This document shows, piece after piece, positions 51,473-54,853 of a stretch of 54,853 nucleotides of DNA. The DNA lies in the NCBI GenBank assembly GCA_009746045.1, contig RPFO01001390.1, positions 12,501-67,353 of the forward strand, in the 5' to 3' direction. Source of the stretch: Mesostigma viride (Eukaryota > Streptophyta > Mesostigmatophyceae > Mesostigmatales > Mesostigmataceae). The notes beneath the pieces are model-generated. The model saw only the letters and a list, made by a program, of their open reading frames with translations, had not been told where the DNA came from and ran no database searches. The translations under genes were made by a program, and so were the position numbers. How positions within the stretch are numbered: the stretch's first letter is position 1; every line of letters starts with the position of its first letter.

Positions 51473-54400
51473 AGAAGGAAGGAAGGAAGGAAGGAAGGAA
51501 GGAAGGAAGGAAGGAAGGAAGGAAGGAAGGAAGGAAGGAAGGAAGGAAGGAAGGAAGGAAGGAAGGAAGGAAGGAAGGAAGGAAGGAAGGAAGGAAGGAA
51601 GGAGGGAAGGAGGGAAGGAGGGAAGGAGGGAAGGAGGGAAGGAGGGAAGGAGGGAAGGAGGGAAGGAGGGAAGGAGGGAAGGAGGGAAGGAGGGAAGGAG
51701 GGAAGGAGGGAAGGAGGGAAGGAGGGAAGGAGGGAAGGAGGGAAGGAGGGAAGGAGGGAAGGAGGGAAGGAGGGAAGGAGGGAAGGAGGGAAGGAGGGAA
51801 GGAGGGAAGGAGGGAAGGAGGGAAGGAGGGAAGGAGGGAAGGAGGGAAGGAGGGAAGGAGGGAAGGAGGGAAGGAGGGAAGGAGGGAAGGAGGGAAGGAG
51901 GGAAGGAGGGAAGGAGGGAAGGAGGGAAGGAGGGAAGGAGGGAAGGAGGGAAGGAGGGAAGGAGGGAAGGAGGGAAGGAGGGAAGGAGGGATGGAGGGAT
52001 GGAGGGATGGAGGGATGGAGGGATGGAGGGATGGAGGGATGGAGGGATGGAGGGATGGAGGGATGGAGGGATGGAGGGATGGAGGGATGGAGGGATGGAG
52101 GGATGGAGGGATGGAGGGATGGAGGGATGGAGGGATGGAGGGATGGAGGGATGGAGGGATGGAGGGATGGAGGGATGGAGGGATGGAGGGATGGAGGGAT
52201 GGAGGGATGGAGGGATGGAGGGATGGAGGGATGGAGGGATGGAGGGATGGAGGGATGGAGGGATGGAGGGATGGAGGGATGGAGGGATGGAGGGATGGAG
52301 GGATGGAGGGATGGAGGGATGGAGGGATGGAGGGATGGAGGGATGGAGGGATGGAGGGATGGAGGGATGGAGGGATGGAGGGATGGAGGGATGGAGGGAT
52401 GGAGGGATGGAGGGATGGAGGGATGGAGGGATGGAGGGATGGAGGGATGGAGGGATGGAGGGATGGAGGGATGGAGGGATGGAGGGATGGAGGGATGGAG
52501 GGATGGAGGGATGGAGGGATGGAGGGAGGATGGAGGGATGGAGGGATGGAGGGATGGAGGGATGGAGGGATGGAGGGATGGAGGGATGGAGGGATGGAGG
52601 GATGGAGGGATGGAGGGATGGAGGGATGGAGGGATGGAGGGATGGAGGGATGGAGGGATGGAGGGATGGAGGGATGGAGGGATGGAGGGATGGAGGGATG
52701 GAGGGATGGAGGGATGGAGGGATGGAGGGATGGAGGGATGGAGGGATGGAGGGATGGAGGGATGGAGGGATGGAGGGATGGAGGGATGGAGGGATGGAGG
52801 GATGGAGGGATGGAGGGATGGAGGGATGGAGGGATGGAGGGATGGAGGGATGGAGGGATGGAGGGATGGAGGGATGGAGGGATGGAGGGATGGAGGGATG
52901 GAGGGATGGAGGGATGGAGGGATGGAGGGATGGAGGGATGGAGGGATGGAGGGATGGAGGGATGGAGGGATGGAGGGATGGAGGGATGGAGGGATGGAGG
53001 GATGGAGGGATGGAGGGATGGAGGGATGGAGGGATGGAGGGATGGAGGGATGGAGGGATGGAGGGATGGAGGGATGGAGGGATGGAGGGATGGAGGGATG
53101 GAGGGATGGAGGGATGGAGGGATGGAGGGATGGAGGGATGGAGGGATGGGATGGAGGGATGGAGGGATGGAGGGATGGAGGGATGGAGGGATGGAGGGAT
53201 GGAGGGATGGAGGGATGGAGGGATGGAGGGATGGAGGGATGGAGGGATGGAGGGATGGAGGGATGGAGGGATGGAGGGATGGAGGGATGGAGGGATGGAG
53301 GGATGGAGGGATGGAGGGATGGAGGGATGGAGGGATGGAGGGATGGAGGGATGGAGGGATGGAGGGATGGAGGGATGGAGGGATGGAGGGATGGAGGGAT
53401 GGAGGAGGGATGGAGGGATGGAGGGATGGAGGGATGGAGGGATGGAGGGATGGAGGGATGGAGGGATGGAGGGATGGGGATGGAGGGATGGAGGGATGGA
53501 GGGATGGAGGGATGGAGGGATGGAGGGATGGAGGGATGGAGGGATGGAGGGATGGAGGGATGGAGGATGGAGGGATGGAGGGATGGAGGGATGGAGGGAT
53601 GGAGGGATGGAGGGATGGAGGGATGGAGGGAGGGATGGAGGGATGGAGGGATGGAGGGATGGAGGGATGGAGGGATGGAGGGATGGAGGATGGAGGGATG
53701 GAGGGATGGGGATGGAGGGATGGAGGGATGGAGGGATGGAGGGATGGAGGGATGGAGGGATGGAGGGATGGAGGATGGAGGGATGGAGGGATGGAGGGAT
53801 GGAGGGATGGAGGGATGGAGGGATGGAGGGATGGAGGGATGGGGATGGAGGGATGGAGGGATGGAGGGATGGGGGATGGAGGGATGGAGGGATGGAGGGA
53901 TGGAGGATGGAGGGATGGAGGGATGGAGGGATGGAGGGATGGAGGGATGGAGGGATGGAGGGATGGAGGGATGGAGGGATGGAGGGATGGAGGGATGGAG
54001 GGATGGAGGGATGGAGGGATGGAGGGATGGAGGGATGGAGGGATGGAGGGATGGAGGGATGGAGGGATGGAGGGATGGAGGGATGGAGGGATGGAGGGAT
54101 GGAGGGATGGAGGGATGGAGGGATGGAGGGATGGAGGGATGGAGGATGGAGGGATGGAGGGATGGAGGGATGGAGGGATGGAGGGATGGAGGGATGGAGG
54201 GATGAGGGATGGAGGGATGGAGGGATGGAGGGATGGAGGGATGGAGGGATGGAGGGATGGAGGGATGGAGGATGGAGGGATGGAGGGATGGAGGGATGGA
54301 GGGATGGAGGGATGGAGGGATGGAGGGATGGAGGGATGGAGGGATGGAGGTGAGGATGGAGGGATGGAGGGATGGAGGGATGGAGGGATGGAGGGATGGA

Positions 54401-54853
54401 GGGATGGAGGGATGGAGGGATGGAGGGATGGAGGGATGGAGGGATGGAGGATGGAGGGATGGAGGGATGGAGGGATGGAGGGATGGAGGATGGAGGGATG
54501 GAGGGATGGAGGGATGGAGGATGGAGGGATGGAGGGATGGAGGGATGGAGGGATGGAGGGATGGAGGGATGGAGGGATGGAGGGATGGAGGGATGGAGGG
54601 ATGGAGGGATGGAGGGATGGAGGGATGGAGGGATGGAGGATGGAGGGATGGAGGGATGGAGGATGAGGGAGGGAGGAGGGATGGGGGGGGAGGGAGGGAG
54701 GAGGGGAGGGAGGGAGGGAGGAGGGAGGGAGGGAGGGAGGGAGAGGGAGGGAGGGAGGAGGGAGGAGGAGAGGAGGGAGGGAGGGAGGGAGGGAGGGAGG
54801 GAGGGGAGAGGGAGGGAGGGAGGAGGGAGGGAGGGAGGGAGGGAGAGGGAGGA
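51473..54853. repeat. 3.4-kb compound microsatellite GGAA > GGGAAGGA > GGGATGGA > GGGA
   Basis: (GGAA)n runs to about 51603, (GGGAAGGA)n to about 51987, (GGGATGGA)n to about 54665 and GGGA/GGA-rich sequence to the window edge. The GGGATGGA block is nearly pure to about 53400 except for two slips (near 52527 and 53149), then is broken by small indels every 40-150 bp. Frames of over 1000 codons across it (KEGR, GMEGWRD) are artefacts. The array continues beyond the window. Confidence 0.98.

Noticed and set aside
51340-54666. Open frames of 784-1108 codons (KEGR and GMEGWRD repeats)
   Set aside because: They are products of an 8-bp/4-bp microsatellite that lacks stops in several frames. Overlapping frames are equally open.

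Overview
The window reads as nuclear DNA of a eukaryote, probably an alga. It has multi-exon genes with GT-AG introns, plant-type non-LTR retrotransposons, very long microsatellites and several TTAA-flanked DNA transposons, and no bacterial operon structure. One gene is a Mediator subunit 8 that looks most like plant MED8. One exon pair near the right end resembles an antenna-family (LHC-like) membrane protein, but only weakly. I cannot name the species.

Layout, left to right. 0-3.2 kb: the 5' part of a minus-strand MED8 gene. 3.7-8.2 kb: a short tandem duplication, a 526-bp TIR element with an internal palindrome, and a frameshifted L1-like LINE with a zf-RVT-like finger. 8.8-14.6 kb: gene A (plus strand, six exons, 727 aa), an MBL-fold phosphodiesterase-like domain joined to a degenerate receiver domain and a GAF domain. 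15.3-16.3 kb: a SINE whose internal CATC repeat has grown to about 770 bp. 16.35-27.5 kb: a minus-strand LINE that carries only ORF1. It is cut open by a 1.7-kb piggyBac-like element and by a 7.4-kb TIR transposon whose two ends carry inverted arrays of an 8-mer (GTGACACC/GGTGTCAC). 27.6-31.7 kb: a second piggyBac-like element that holds a second ORF1-only LINE, which in turn holds a second copy of the SINE. 32.4-41.2 kb: gene B (minus strand, seven exons, 709 aa), a paralogue of gene A in tail-to-tail orientation, with introns swollen by tandem arrays. 42.6-44.6 kb: a very uniform 218-bp tandem array. 44.7-46.3 kb: a third piggyBac-like element. 46.5-49.2 kb: pieces of another LINE family, including an insertion made of only its last 71 bp. 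50.2-51.0 kb: two candidate exons of a membrane protein. 51.47 kb to the end: a 3.4-kb compound microsatellite.

The most interesting points are these. (1) The two MBL-receiver-GAF paralogues are both open through all splice junctions, but gene B has lost the Asp of the HxHxDH metal motif and the pair has sharply mosaic divergence. (2) Target-site duplications allow the order of nested insertions to be read directly. (3) LINE and SINE 3' ends share a small hairpin plus an AT-rich tail. (4) The 7.4-kb TIR element has subterminal 8-mer arrays, and I recognise no transposase in it.

All calls come from reading the sequence. No alignment or database search was run.
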